Positions 54,255-61,481 of a DNA stretch of 64,000 bases are shown here, piece after piece. How positions within the stretch are numbered: position 1 is the first letter of the stretch; the number at the start of each line of letters is the position of its first letter. A program made the translations under genes and the position numbers. The stretch is from an uncultured Prevotellaceae bacterium. GTDB taxonomy: Bacteria; Bacteroidota; Bacteroidia; Bacteroidales; Bacteroidaceae. Where the stretch lies: contig CADCDK010000009.1 of assembly GCA_902800185.1 (NCBI GenBank), forward strand, positions 1 to 64,000. Reading direction: 5' to 3'. The notes below the pieces were generated by a model that did no database searches, had not been told where the DNA came from, and saw nothing but the letters and a program-made list of their open reading frames with translations.

Positions 54255-54983
54255 TCATTCAAACATCACTTCCTTGAAGGCATAGCGCCGCAACAGATTC
54301 TCTCGGTCTTTGAGCAACAGATGGCCGTCGGGTTCAATATCGACAAACTGGGCCTCGAATTCTCCTTCCTGATCACGATAGCGATGATAGCCTTCCTTGC
54401 GGTAGAGGCTGTTCCTGTAGTTGTTGAGAATGTGGGCTTCGCCTCCGTCTGCCAATATCTGCATCCATGCTTCGAAGGATTCGATGATGTGTTGAAGCAA
54501 CGGCTCGGTTGCCACCTCATGACCTAATATCTGACAGAGCGAAACAGGGTTGGGGGCATCGCTGAGGAACTGGTGCTGGTTGACGTTGAGCCCGATACCG
54601 AAGATGCAGTCGCGGATGGTGCTGCCAGAGACCCTTGTCTCAATCAGCGTTCCACTCAGTTTGCGGTCGCGCCAGTAGATGTCATTGGGCCATTTCAGGG
54701 TGATGTCATCTACAAGGCTGTCAAGTACCTGTTTCAAAGCCAGGGCACCCGCCATGGAAAGCGTGAACTGTCTGGCTGGTGCAAGACCTGTGGGGTGGGT
54801 GAGTACAGAGAACGTGAGGTTCTTGCCACGCTCGCTCTCCCACGTGTTGGAGCCACAGCCCCGACCGGCGGTCTGGTAGTCGGCCACGCAGACCGTCAAC
54901 ACTTCGTCCGCCGCGGGGGTGTAGTCGCGCAGGTAGCGGTTGGTGGAATCGGTCTCGCTGAGGCGTATGAGCTTCGTTGACAT
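54255..54983 (-). CDS. birA: Biotin--[acetyl-CoA-carboxylase] ligase
   Basis: A 242-residue BirA/LplA-fold enzyme that attaches biotin to the carboxylase carrier protein. Signatures: SETDSTNRYLRDYTP, the biotinyl-AMP loop TAGRGCGSNTWESERGKNL, LKWPNDIYWRDRKLSGTLIE and IFGIGLNVNQ. There is no N-terminal DNA-binding domain, so it is not a repressor type. A full promoter lies upstream. It is convergent with nothing and precedes pyrH by 92 bp. Confidence 0.95.
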   Translation of the reverse strand: MSTKLIRLSETDSTNRYLRDYTPAADEVLTVCVADYQTAGRGCGSNTWESERGKNLTFSVLTHPTGLAPARQFTLSMAGALALKQVLDSLVDDITLKWPNDIYWRDRKLSGTLIETRVSGSTIRDCIFGIGLNVNQHQFLSDAPNPVSLCQILGHEVATEPLLQHIIESFEAWMQILADGGEAHILNNYRNSLYRKEGYHRYRDQEGEFEAQFVDIEPDGHLLLKDRENLLRRYAFKEVMFE

Positions 54984-55002
54984 GAATGGATGTTATTTCT
55001 TG

Positions 55003-55032
55003 CAAAATTAACGATTTTATTCTATACGTCAA
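55003..55032 (-). promoter_or_regulatory. Promoter of birA
   Basis: On the minus strand TTG (55030-55032), 19 bp, TAATTTTG (55003-55010), 20 bp ahead of the ATG. Confidence 0.8.
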
Positions 55033-55042
55033 AATATTATTG

Positions 55043-55050
55043 TACTTTTG
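55043..55050 (+). promoter_or_regulatory. Candidate -7 box for tadA
   Basis: TACTTTTG lies 18 bp ahead of the tadA ATG at 55069 and matches TAnnTTTG. Confidence 0.55.
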
Positions 55051-55068
55051 CAAGCAAAAAGCGTGAAT

Positions 55069-55521
55069 ATGATTTCAGAAGAACAACAGAAGAAGGATGA
55101 GTTCTATATGCGGCGGGCACTTGACGAGGCTCGCATGGCTTTCGATGCCGATGAGATTCCCATCGGTGCTGTTGTTGTATGTAAGGACCGCATCATTGCC
55201 CGTGCGCACAACCTGACAGAGACTTTGTGCGACGTGACGGCACATGCCGAGATGCAAGCCATCACAGCTGCCGCCAACGCCTTGGGCGGCAAGTATCTGC
55301 CCGACTGCACGCTGTATGTAACGGTGGAGCCTTGCACCATGTGTGCCGGGGCCATCGGATGGGCGCAATTAGGACGGGTAGTCTATGGCGCGGCTGATGA
55401 GAAAAGAGGGTATCAGCTCTATGCGCCACGGGCCCTGCACAAACGGTGTGAGGTCACGACAGGTGTGCTCGCCGACGAGTGTCGCGAGCTCATGATGGAG
55501 TTTTTCAAAGGGAAAAGATGA
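55069..55521 (+). CDS. tadA: tRNA-specific adenosine deaminase
   Basis: A 150-residue zinc deaminase that makes inosine at the wobble position of tRNA-Arg(ACG). The catalytic His-Ala-Glu is in VTAHAEMQAI, and the PCxxC zinc motif is in TVEPCTMCAGAI. The C-terminal RGYQLY...EVTTGVLADECRELM is typical of TadA rather than cytosine deaminase. The ATG at 55069 is preferred over an upstream start at 55048 that would overlap the -7 box. Confidence 0.93.
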   Translation: MISEEQQKKDEFYMRRALDEARMAFDADEIPIGAVVVCKDRIIARAHNLTETLCDVTAHAEMQAITAAANALGGKYLPDCTLYVTVEPCTMCAGAIGWAQLGRVVYGAADEKRGYQLYAPRALHKRCEVTTGVLADECRELMMEFFKGKR

Positions 55522-55541
55522 AGTAGCCGAATGCTACTTCA
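55519..55541. terminator. Shared hairpin over the tadA and lipoprotein stop codons
   Basis: TGAAGTAGC (55519-55527) and GCTACTTCA (55533-55541) form a 9-bp stem with a 5-base loop. It contains the tadA TGA and the complement of the lipoprotein TAG. It probably acts as a bidirectional terminator, although clear T-runs are lacking. Confidence 0.6.
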
Positions 55542-56388
55542 CCATGACTACCAGGTATTTGCTGGTTGACCAGAACAGTTGCGGGTTGGTCACACGCAGC
55601 ACATACTGCTTGTTGGCATCCTGTGAGAGCGTGTAGCTGCTCGACGGGTGTGTGGTCAGAATCTTAACGCTCTTGGAATATAGCTTGATCTCTTTGTCAA
55701 CACGGATGTCGATCTTCGTGAAGTAGCTCTTGTTGAAATTGGCCTGCAGCACTCGGTCGCCCTCGATGATGTGCTGATCCTTCAGCTCCTTCTTGGTTCC
55801 GAAGACATACCATGCTGTGTTCAGCTGCTTGTCTTGGTTGCTGATGGTCTGGCTCTTCTGGCTGCTCTCTGTCTGCAGATCGGCCACGTTCTGGTTCAGG
55901 TTGTTGATGTTCTCGTTCAGCTCGTTAATGTGGATGTCCTTGGCATCCAGCTCGGCACGGAGCTTTTGCAACTCCTGATCCTTTCCTTCGAGTTGTTTCA
56001 CCAGTCCTTCAATGGTTGTCTTCAGTTGCTCGCCTTTGACGGAACTCTCACGTGCCTGCTGGCGCAGCTTGTTGATGAGTTCGCGGTTGTGCTGCATGGT
56101 ATTGGCAATGAACTGGATGTTCTCCTTGATTTGTGCGGCCTTATCAGTTCCCTCGCCGTCTTTGACGATGCTAACGCGGTCCTCGGCCTCGGCAATCTGA
56201 CGGAAACCATCCTGAATGGCGTTCAGTGTCGATAACATATCGTTGATTTCGTTGTCCTTCTGCTCAACAATCCGCTCGAGTGAGTCTATCTTGTTGGCAT
56301 CGGCAGAAATCGCCGGTTTCTTTTCTTCGTTACATCCTGTGAACAGTAGCATCATCAGTGCTACGCTCATGAACATGATTTTTCTCAT
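55534..56388 (-). CDS. Coiled-coil lipoprotein of unknown function
   Basis: A 284-residue lipoprotein with signal peptide and lipobox ending at Cys19 (MLLFTGC). Residues about 30-190 are one long coiled coil with heptads (IDSLERIVEQKDNEINDM..., LKTTIEGLVKQLEGKDQELQ, LNENINNLNQNVADLQTE). Residues 190-284 form a beta-rich domain (TAWYVFGTKKELKDQHIIEG, FTKIDIRVDKEIKLYSKSVK). It resembles Cenp-F/SMC-like lipoproteins of Bacteroidales. It would extend from the membrane into the periplasm; no partner is known. It shares its 3' end hairpin with tadA. Confidence 0.8.
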   Translation of the reverse strand: MRKIMFMSVALMMLLFTGCNEEKKPAISADANKIDSLERIVEQKDNEINDMLSTLNAIQDGFRQIAEAEDRVSIVKDGEGTDKAAQIKENIQFIANTMQHNRELINKLRQQARESSVKGEQLKTTIEGLVKQLEGKDQELQKLRAELDAKDIHINELNENINNLNQNVADLQTESSQKSQTISNQDKQLNTAWYVFGTKKELKDQHIIEGDRVLQANFNKSYFTKIDIRVDKEIKLYSKSVKILTTHPSSSYTLSQDANKQYVLRVTNPQLFWSTSKYLVVMVK

Positions 56389-56405
56389 AATCGTATCGTT
56401 TTATG

Positions 56406-57098
56406 TTACTCTTTTTCTTTTGCTTTTTTACTTTTCTCCTTTCCTTCCACCACGATGACAATCTCGCCTTTCGGTGCCTTCGCTGTGAAGTGGGCTATGA
56501 CCTCCTGCAATGTGCCGCGCACGCTTTCTTCGTGTACTTTCGAGATCTCCCGGCAGACGCTGGCCCGCCGTTCTGCTCCAAACACCTCGGCAAACTGACT
56601 GAGGGTCTTCACCAGTCGGTAGGGCGACTCGTAGAATACCATGGTACGTGTCTCTTCCCGAAGCGACTCCAAGTGGGTCTGCCGTCCTTTCTTCTGGGGC
56701 AGGAAGCCCTCGAAGCAGAAACGGTCACAGGGCAAGCCCGATGACACCAGTGCCGGAATACATGCCGTAGCGCCCGGCAGCGTCTGTACCTCGATGCCGG
56801 CGGCAATCGCCTCGCGTGCCAGGAAGAACCCCGGGTCGCTGATGCCCGGTGTGCCCGCATCGCTGATGAGGGCGATGGTCTCTCCAGCCAACAGTCGCTC
56901 TACAATGCCTGCCGATGTACCATGCTCATTGAACTTATGGTGGGACAGCAACCGGTTCTGTATGCCGAAATGCTTCAGCAGGATGCCCGATGTGCGCGTG
57001 TCTTCAGCCAAGATGAGGTCGGCCTCTTTCAGGATGCGCACAGCTCGCATCGTCATGTCCTCCATATTGCCCACGGGGGTCGGTACGATATATAGCAT
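56406..57098 (-). CDS. rsmI: 16S rRNA (cytidine(1402)-2'-O)-methyltransferase
   Basis: A 230-residue RsmI enzyme of the tetrapyrrole-methylase fold. Signatures: LYIVPTPVGNMEDMTMRAVRIL, ILAEDTRTSGILLKHF, ALISDAGTPGISDPGFFLA, and LPGATACIPALVSSGLP. Its length is slightly shorter than E. coli RsmI (286) since the C-terminal tail is absent, as common in Bacteroidetes. It precedes the lipoprotein gene by 17 bp. Confidence 0.95.
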   Translation of the reverse strand: MLYIVPTPVGNMEDMTMRAVRILKEADLILAEDTRTSGILLKHFGIQNRLLSHHKFNEHGTSAGIVERLLAGETIALISDAGTPGISDPGFFLAREAIAAGIEVQTLPGATACIPALVSSGLPCDRFCFEGFLPQKKGRQTHLESLREETRTMVFYESPYRLVKTLSQFAEVFGAERRASVCREISKVHEESVRGTLQEVIAHFTAKAPKGEIVIVVEGKEKSKKAKEKE

Positions 57099-57123
57099 GT
57101 CTCGATTCTCGCTTTTACGGGGG

Positions 57124-57153
57124 CAAATTTAGTTAAATAATCTTCACGCACAA
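57124..57153 (-). promoter_or_regulatory. Promoter of rsmI
   Basis: On the minus strand TTG (57151-57153), 19 bp, TAAATTTG (57124-57131). Confidence 0.75.
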
Positions 57154-57170
57154 AAAAACTGCCCATTTCT

Positions 57171-57201
57171 TTGCAATTTTTAAAACGTCTTTGTACTTTT
57201 G
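57171..57201 (+). promoter_or_regulatory. Promoter of tdk
   Basis: TTG (57171-57173), 20 bp, TACTTTTG (57194-57201), 29 bp ahead of the ATG at 57231. It is back to back with the rsmI promoter, 17 bp between the -33 boxes. Confidence 0.8.
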
Positions 57202-57230
57202 TAAGCAAAACAATACTAAAAGTGCATCTT

Positions 57231-57812
57231 ATGACCACAAACTTGTCAGGCGAGGCCCATCGCCCAGGAAGAATAGAAGTAGTGTGCGGTTCGATGTTCT
57301 CGGGTAAGACCGAGGAACTGATCCGAAGGATGAAACGGGCGAAGTTTGCCAAACAGAAGGTGGAGATCTTCAAGCCTTCCATCGATACCCGTTATTCGGA
57401 TCAAGACGTTGTCAGTCACGACCAGAACGTCATCCCTTCTACTCCTATCGACTCGTCGGCATCCATTCTCTTGCTGGCATCGGACATTGACGTGGTGGGC
57501 ATCGATGAGGCGCAGTTCCTCGACATGGGACTGGTGGATGTCTGCAACGAGTTGGCCAACCGAGGTGTGCGTGTCATCATTGCCGGACTGGATATGGATT
57601 ACAAGGGCGTGCCCTTCGGCCCCATCCCTGCGCTGTGTGCCGTTGCTGACGAAGTCACCAAGGTGCATGCCATCTGCGTGAAATGTGGCAATCTGGCCTA
57701 TCTCAGTCATCGTCTTGTGCAGAATGACCGCCGTGTGCTGCTTGGCGAAACCTCCGAATATGAACCTCTCTGCCGAGAGTGTTATCAGAAAGCAACGGCA
57801 GAAGAAAAATAA
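57231..57812 (+). CDS. tdk: Thymidine kinase
   Basis: A 193-residue type II thymidine kinase. Walker A is [18 protein letters not shown], Walker B is [11 protein letters not shown], then [13 protein letters not shown] and the two zinc-binding CxxC pairs (CVKCGN, CRECYQ). The start at 57231 follows the promoter; the frame continues upstream to 57171 through the promoter boxes. It lies 30 bp ahead of the AI-2E family transporter gene. Together with thyA it gives salvage and de novo dTMP supply. Confidence 0.96.
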   Translation: MTTNLSGEAHRPGRIEVVCGSMFSGKTEELIRRMKRAKFAKQKVEIFKPSIDTRYSDQDVVSHDQNVIPSTPIDSSASILLLASDIDVVGIDEAQFLDMGLVDVCNELANRGVRVIIAGLDMDYKGVPFGPIPALCAVADEVTKVHAICVKCGNLAYLSHRLVQNDRRVLLGETSEYEPLCRECYQKATAEEK

Positions 57813-57842
57813 GGTATTCACATTCCACACTCCACATTCCTC

Positions 57843-58964
57843 ATGCAAGAAAAAATCACATTCGATAAGTTCATTCGTTGGACGGGGGGCTTTCTGATCG
57901 TTGCCCTTGTTCTCCTTGCCATGAACTACCTCAGCGAGGTTCTGTTGCCGTTCTTTGTCGCCTGGCTACTTGCCTACCTGCTTTATCCCATTGTGAAGTT
58001 TGTAGAGACCAAGCTGCGCGTCCGCAACCGTGCCCTGAGCATCCTGGTCACCTTCTTCTTTGTCATAGCCGTCATCAGCGGGGTGGTCTATCTGATTCTT
58101 CCCCCGATGTTTGAACAGTTTGACAAACTCTCGGAGGCTGCCATGAAGTACCTGCACCAGACCACGCACACCAATAATATCACTGCCTCCGTTCAACAAT
58201 GGTTTCAGCAGAACCAGCGCCAGATAGAACGCTTCATCTATAGCAAGGACTTCAGCGATGCCGTCAGGGTTGCCATGCCCAAGATATTCTCTTTTGTCGG
58301 ACACACGGCCAGTATCATCGTCAGTATCATCGCTGCGGGCATCACCTTATTATATATGTTCTTCATACTGCTTGACTATGAGTATCTGACAGAGAACTGG
58401 ATCAAGATTTTCCCGAAGAAGACACGTCCTTTCTGGAACGAGCTGGCAAGCGATGCCGAGCACGCGCTCAATAGCTATATCCGCGGACAGAGTCTGGTGG
58501 CACTCTGCATGGGCATCATGTTCTGCATCGGCTTTACCATTATCGACTTCCCGATGGCTATCGGTCTTGGACTGTTGATCGGTATTCTCGACCTTGTGCC
58601 TTACTTACATTCCGTGGCACTACTCCCCACCGCCTTCCTTGCGATGCTGAAGGCTTCAGACACTGGTGAGAGCTTCTGGGTTGTGTTCGGATTGGCACTG
58701 CTCGTCTTTGCCGTCGTGCAGGTCATCACCGACATGATTGTCACTCCGAAGGTGATGGGGAAGACCATGGGACTGAATCCCGCCATTCTGCTACTCTCCC
58801 TCTCGGTATGGGGTGCGTTGCTTGGGTTCATCGGTCTTATCATCGCTCTGCCCTTGACTACTCTCATCATGGCTTATTGGCAGCGCTATGTCACGAAGGA
58901 GCATGTGGCGTTGCCAGAGGAAATGGAAGAAAATCAGCAGGAAATGCAAAAAAGTCAGGAATAA
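57843..58964 (+). CDS. AI-2E family transporter
   Basis: A 373-residue membrane protein of the AI-2E/TqsA/YdiK family with about eight transmembrane segments: paired N-terminal helices (FLIVALVLLAMNYLSEVLLP, ILVTFFFVIAVISGVVYLIL) and a C-terminal bundle with IGLGLLIGILDLVPYL and VVFGLALLVFAVVQVITDMIV-type helices with PKVMGKTMGLNP. Members export varied small solutes or exchange Na+/H+; the AI-2 name does not prove the substrate. It follows tdk on the same strand. Confidence 0.9.
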   Translation: MQEKITFDKFIRWTGGFLIVALVLLAMNYLSEVLLPFFVAWLLAYLLYPIVKFVETKLRVRNRALSILVTFFFVIAVISGVVYLILPPMFEQFDKLSEAAMKYLHQTTHTNNITASVQQWFQQNQRQIERFIYSKDFSDAVRVAMPKIFSFVGHTASIIVSIIAAGITLLYMFFILLDYEYLTENWIKIFPKKTRPFWNELASDAEHALNSYIRGQSLVALCMGIMFCIGFTIIDFPMAIGLGLLIGILDLVPYLHSVALLPTAFLAMLKASDTGESFWVVFGLALLVFAVVQVITDMIVTPKVMGKTMGLNPAILLLSLSVWGALLGFIGLIIALPLTTLIMAYWQRYVTKEHVALPEEMEENQQEMQKSQE

Positions 58965-58965
58965 T

Positions 58966-58996
58966 TTGTCTAATTCAAAAAAACATACTACCTTTG
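58966..58996 (+). promoter_or_regulatory. Promoter of tRNA-Lys
   Basis: TTG (58966-58968), 20 bp, TACCTTTG (58989-58996), about 55 bp ahead of the tRNA. Confidence 0.8.
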
Positions 58997-59051
58997 CACT
59001 CGCTTTTGAAAGGACGTGGGTTCTTCCTGTGTCACTTCGAGGCAAAAGGGA

Positions 59052-59124
59052 GATCCGCTAGCTCAGTTGGTAGAGCACAACACTTTTAATGTTGGGGTCT
59101 TGGGTTCGAGCCCCAAGCGGATCA
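59052..59124 (+). tRNA. tRNA-Lys (anticodon TTT)
   Basis: A 73-base cloverleaf: acceptor GATCCGC/GCGGATC, D-arm GCTC/GAGC with AGTTGGTA loop, anticodon stem CAACA/TGTTG with loop CTTTTAA (anticodon TTT), T-arm ending TTCGAGC, discriminator A. CCA is not encoded, unlike the tRNA-Gln of this window. Confidence 0.96.
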
Positions 59125-59128
59125 CAGA

Positions 59129-59155
59129 AAAGAGGTCAAACGACCTCTTTTTTAT
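59129..59155 (+). terminator. Terminator of tRNA-Lys
   Basis: AAAGAGGTC (59129-59137) pairs with GACCTCTTT (59142-59150) followed by a T-run. Confidence 0.92.
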
Positions 59156-59265
59156 TTCCGCTTGGGATTCTCACCCAAGGCACACCGGAGAGTCCAAATG
59201 CATGCAAACAAAACCGCCGAGCCCATCTCTTGATGTCTCGGCGAATAAATGTGTGGGGTAAGAAG

Positions 59266-59595
59266 CTAAAGTCCTTGGTTCAGCTTTTCAAGCATCGTGG
59301 AATCATCCATTCGGGCATTCTTTACAAACTCAATGAAGAGCGTGTCTTCGCTGACTGTATATAGCAACTTGATTTCGCTGATGACAAGCATGCTGCGGTA
59401 TTCGATGCCTGTTGCCTCAACGAGGCCAGCTTCACGTTTGCCCAAACCAGGGAAAGTGGCGATGCGGCGAGCGGTAGAACTTATTTGGGTCTTGAGCGTG
59501 TGCAACTGTCGCTCTCCGAACTCCTCGTAGGTGTACTCAAAGACCTCAGAAAGGCTCAGCAACGCAATAGGCGTCCACTGGATGTGTAAGTTCAT
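59266..59595 (-). CDS. RelE/ParE family toxin
   Basis: A 109-residue toxin of the ParE/RelE superfamily: an N-terminal WTPIALLSLSEVFEYTYEEFG helix, the middle ISSTARRIATFPGLGKRE, and C-terminal beta strands with IEYRSMLVISEIKLLYTV and EFVKNARMDD. ParE-type toxins inhibit gyrase and RelE types cut mRNA; the sequence fits ParE better because the RelE catalytic set is not obvious. The start overlaps the end of the antitoxin gene by 50 bp. Confidence 0.88.
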   Translation of the reverse strand: MNLHIQWTPIALLSLSEVFEYTYEEFGERQLHTLKTQISSTARRIATFPGLGKREAGLVEATGIEYRSMLVISEIKLLYTVSEDTLFIEFVKNARMDDSTMLEKLNQGL

Positions 59596-59707
59596 ATTCC
59601 TTGTCGTTCATGAAACGTTCAACCTCATCCATTGATACGGTTTGACCAGCCATTGCCTGAGCATGGCTTCGGCTCAGAATTGTTTTCAATGTTTCGTTAG
59701 CTTCCAT
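59546..59707 (-). CDS. Small antitoxin partner of the ParE-type toxin
   Basis: A 53-residue protein, MEANETLKTILSRSHAQAMA at the start, then GQTVSMDEVERFMNDKEYEL. It has the short N-terminal dimerising part and a C-terminal toxin-binding arm expected of type II antitoxins. It precedes and overlaps the toxin gene in the usual antitoxin-first order. The promoter and a palindrome lie just upstream, consistent with autoregulation. Confidence 0.8.
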   Translation of the reverse strand: MEANETLKTILSRSHAQAMAGQTVSMDEVERFMNDKEYELTHPVDAYCVAEPF

Positions 59708-59735
59708 GTTACTGACGTTTTATGATTCAACGGTG

Positions 59736-59793
59736 CAAAGATAGCGTAAATCGAGCGAAATACCAAAGGAAAACTCGTTTTTCTTTGTATTTC
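59736..59793 (-). promoter_or_regulatory. Promoter and operator-like palindrome of the toxin-antitoxin pair
   Basis: On the minus strand TTG (59764-59766), 20 bp, TATCTTTG (59736-59743). A near-perfect inverted repeat (GAAATAC.AAAG.AAAA arms around CTCG, 59757-59793) overlaps the -33 box, a usual site of antitoxin autorepression. It may alternatively be a terminator-like hairpin. Confidence 0.6.
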
Positions 59794-59986
59794 CGAACCG
59801 ATGGAGCAGTGAGAGCCATGATGCATATTGGCCAAAAATGAAAGAATGATGTATAAATTGCTTGCTAAAGTGGCGGAAATAAGAAAAAAATGACTACCTT
59901 TACGGCCGAAAGGGCATCAGGCAACCCATGAAAGGCTGCGAATGACGGCAGCCAGGCAACAGAATACTCACTAAAACGATATAGAC

Positions 59987-60145
59987 ATGAGCATCGACAC
60001 TTACAAACTGACCAGCATGGAGGAACCTACTGACGAGGTGCTCTCACAACTGATGCGTGAGGCCGCCGAGGAGGCTCGCGAATCGAATCGTAAAGCAACG
60101 GAGCGCTTCTTCGAAGAAATAAGACAAGCGGCAGCCGCTTATTGA
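59987..60145 (+). CDS. Small protein upstream of the zeta-type kinase fragment, likely antitoxin
   Basis: A 52-residue charged helical protein: MSIDTYKLTSMEEPTDEVLS, MREAAEEARESNRKATERFF, EEIRQAAAAY. It lies 6 bp ahead of the zeta-type gene on the same strand. In Bacteroidetes, small acidic helical proteins of this form precede zeta-toxin genes. The antitoxin role is inferred from that position. Confidence 0.6.
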   Translation: MSIDTYKLTSMEEPTDEVLSQLMREAAEEARESNRKATERFFEEIRQAAAAY

Positions 60146-60151
60146 CACTTT

Positions 60152-60412
60152 ATGAACACGACAGAACACCGTCCAGTCCTTATCGTCATTGCCGGCCCCA
60201 ACGGGTCGGGAAAGACCACGTTTACCTCGAAGATCCTGCGTCATGAGTGGCTCGAAGGAGCCGTCTATGTGAATCCCGATCAGGTGGCGCAGGATCGCTT
60301 TGGCGACTGGAACTCGCCCGAGGCCTCTCTGCTGTTCCGTATGACCGACGGACAGCTCTTCAAGCGCTACACCGACGACATCCCAGAATGGGCATTAACC
60401 ATATTGAGATAA
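60152..60412 (+). pseudogene. Zeta toxin-type P-loop kinase with internal deletion
   Basis: An 86-residue frame that begins as a zeta-toxin (PF06414-type) kinase: LIVIAGPNGSGKTTFTSKIL (Walker A) and VNPDQVAQDRFGDWNSPEA. It then jumps to what looks like the C-terminal end of the same family: LLFRMTDGQLFKRYTDDIPE. The family is usually about 190-200 residues, so about 110 residues including the catalytic and substrate-binding middle seem to be lost in frame. The residual protein would bind nucleotide at best. The small upstream gene remains intact. Confidence 0.8.
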
Positions 60413-60434
60413 AACCCTCGAACAACAACTAAAG

Positions 60435-61433
60435 ATGTTAAGGAAAATCATAGCTTTGATAGCATGGCTGCCATTGATGGCATATGCACAGGATTTCCAG
60501 ACCGATACACCCATGGTACATGACCCTGTGATGGCCAAAGACGGCGACACCTATTATATCTATGCTACAGGCAAAGGCATCCAACAGATGACGTCGAAAG
60601 ACCGGCGGACGTGGACCGTGTCGCGCCAGCCTGTGATGACGGTCATCCCCGGTTGGACTACCGACTCTGTGCCCGGCTTTGGCCATCATGTATGGGCACC
60701 CGATGTCATCAAGTGGCATGACCGCTGGTGGCTGGCCTACAGCTGTTCCACCTTCGGTCGCAACGGTTCGGCCATCGGACTACTCAGTAGCCGCTCGCTC
60801 GGCGCAAACCTATGGAAGGACGAAGGTTGCATCGTGTCCTCATGTGAGAAGCGCGACAACTGGAATGCCATCGACCCTAACTTCGTCATCGACGATGCCA
60901 CCGATACACCATGGCTCGTATGGGGCTCGTTCTGGGATGGCATACAAATTGCTCGCCTCGACTCCACGATGCACATCGCCAAGGGCCAGAAGCCGCGTAC
61001 CCTTGCACGCCGCTACGACCCCAGCTATAAGCCCACGGAGCCCAACCCCACGTCGAAGTATGCCGGTACAAATGCTATCGAGGCACCATTCATCTTCAAG
61101 CATGGGGGCTACTACTATCTCTTCGTGTCGTGGGATTACTGCTGTCGCGGTGCTAAGTCGAACTACCGTGTGGCTGTGGGGCGCAGCAAGACTGTTGACG
61201 GCCCTTACCTTGATCGCAATGGTAAGGACATGGCCAATGGTGGCGGCACAATCTTCCTTGAGGGCGACAAGCAGCAGTGGGAGGCGGCAGGTCACTGCGC
61301 CGCCTACACCTTCGACGACGAGGACATCTTCATCTGCCACGGCTACAGTGCGACCCAGAACGGTGTCGCTCTGCTCATCCAGCGTTCCATCTCCTGGACT
61401 GCCGATGGGTGGCCGGAACTAACATCCAAGTAG
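60435..61433 (+). CDS. GH43 family glycoside hydrolase (arabinan endo-1,5-alpha-L-arabinosidase type)
   Basis: A 332-residue secreted enzyme with a signal peptide (MLRKIIALIAWLPLMAYAQ). The GH43 five-bladed propeller shows the catalytic-base Asp in MVHDPVMAKDGDTYYIYATG, HHVWAPDVIKWHDRWWLAYS, the pKa-modulator Asp in NAIDPNFVIDD, and the acid Glu in GTNAIEAPFIFKHGGYYYLFVSW. This pattern fits endo-arabinanases and related arabinosidases. It stands alone rather than in a visible polysaccharide utilisation locus. It starts 22 bp after the zeta fragment and is convergent with the next gene. Confidence 0.88.
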   Translation: MLRKIIALIAWLPLMAYAQDFQTDTPMVHDPVMAKDGDTYYIYATGKGIQQMTSKDRRTWTVSRQPVMTVIPGWTTDSVPGFGHHVWAPDVIKWHDRWWLAYSCSTFGRNGSAIGLLSSRSLGANLWKDEGCIVSSCEKRDNWNAIDPNFVIDDATDTPWLVWGSFWDGIQIARLDSTMHIAKGQKPRTLARRYDPSYKPTEPNPTSKYAGTNAIEAPFIFKHGGYYYLFVSWDYCCRGAKSNYRVAVGRSKTVDGPYLDRNGKDMANGGGTIFLEGDKQQWEAAGHCAAYTFDDEDIFICHGYSATQNGVALLIQRSISWTADGWPELTSK

Positions 61434-61481
61434 ATGGAAAAGAAACGATTTGGGAGTAGCTCAGACGAACTTGTCAACCAA

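Noticed and set aside
54100-54285. 61-codon plus-strand frame with FDNFSIFRYFDIPIF repeats
   Set aside because: It is only a translation of the 8-bp tandem repeat and lies antisense to pyrH and birA.
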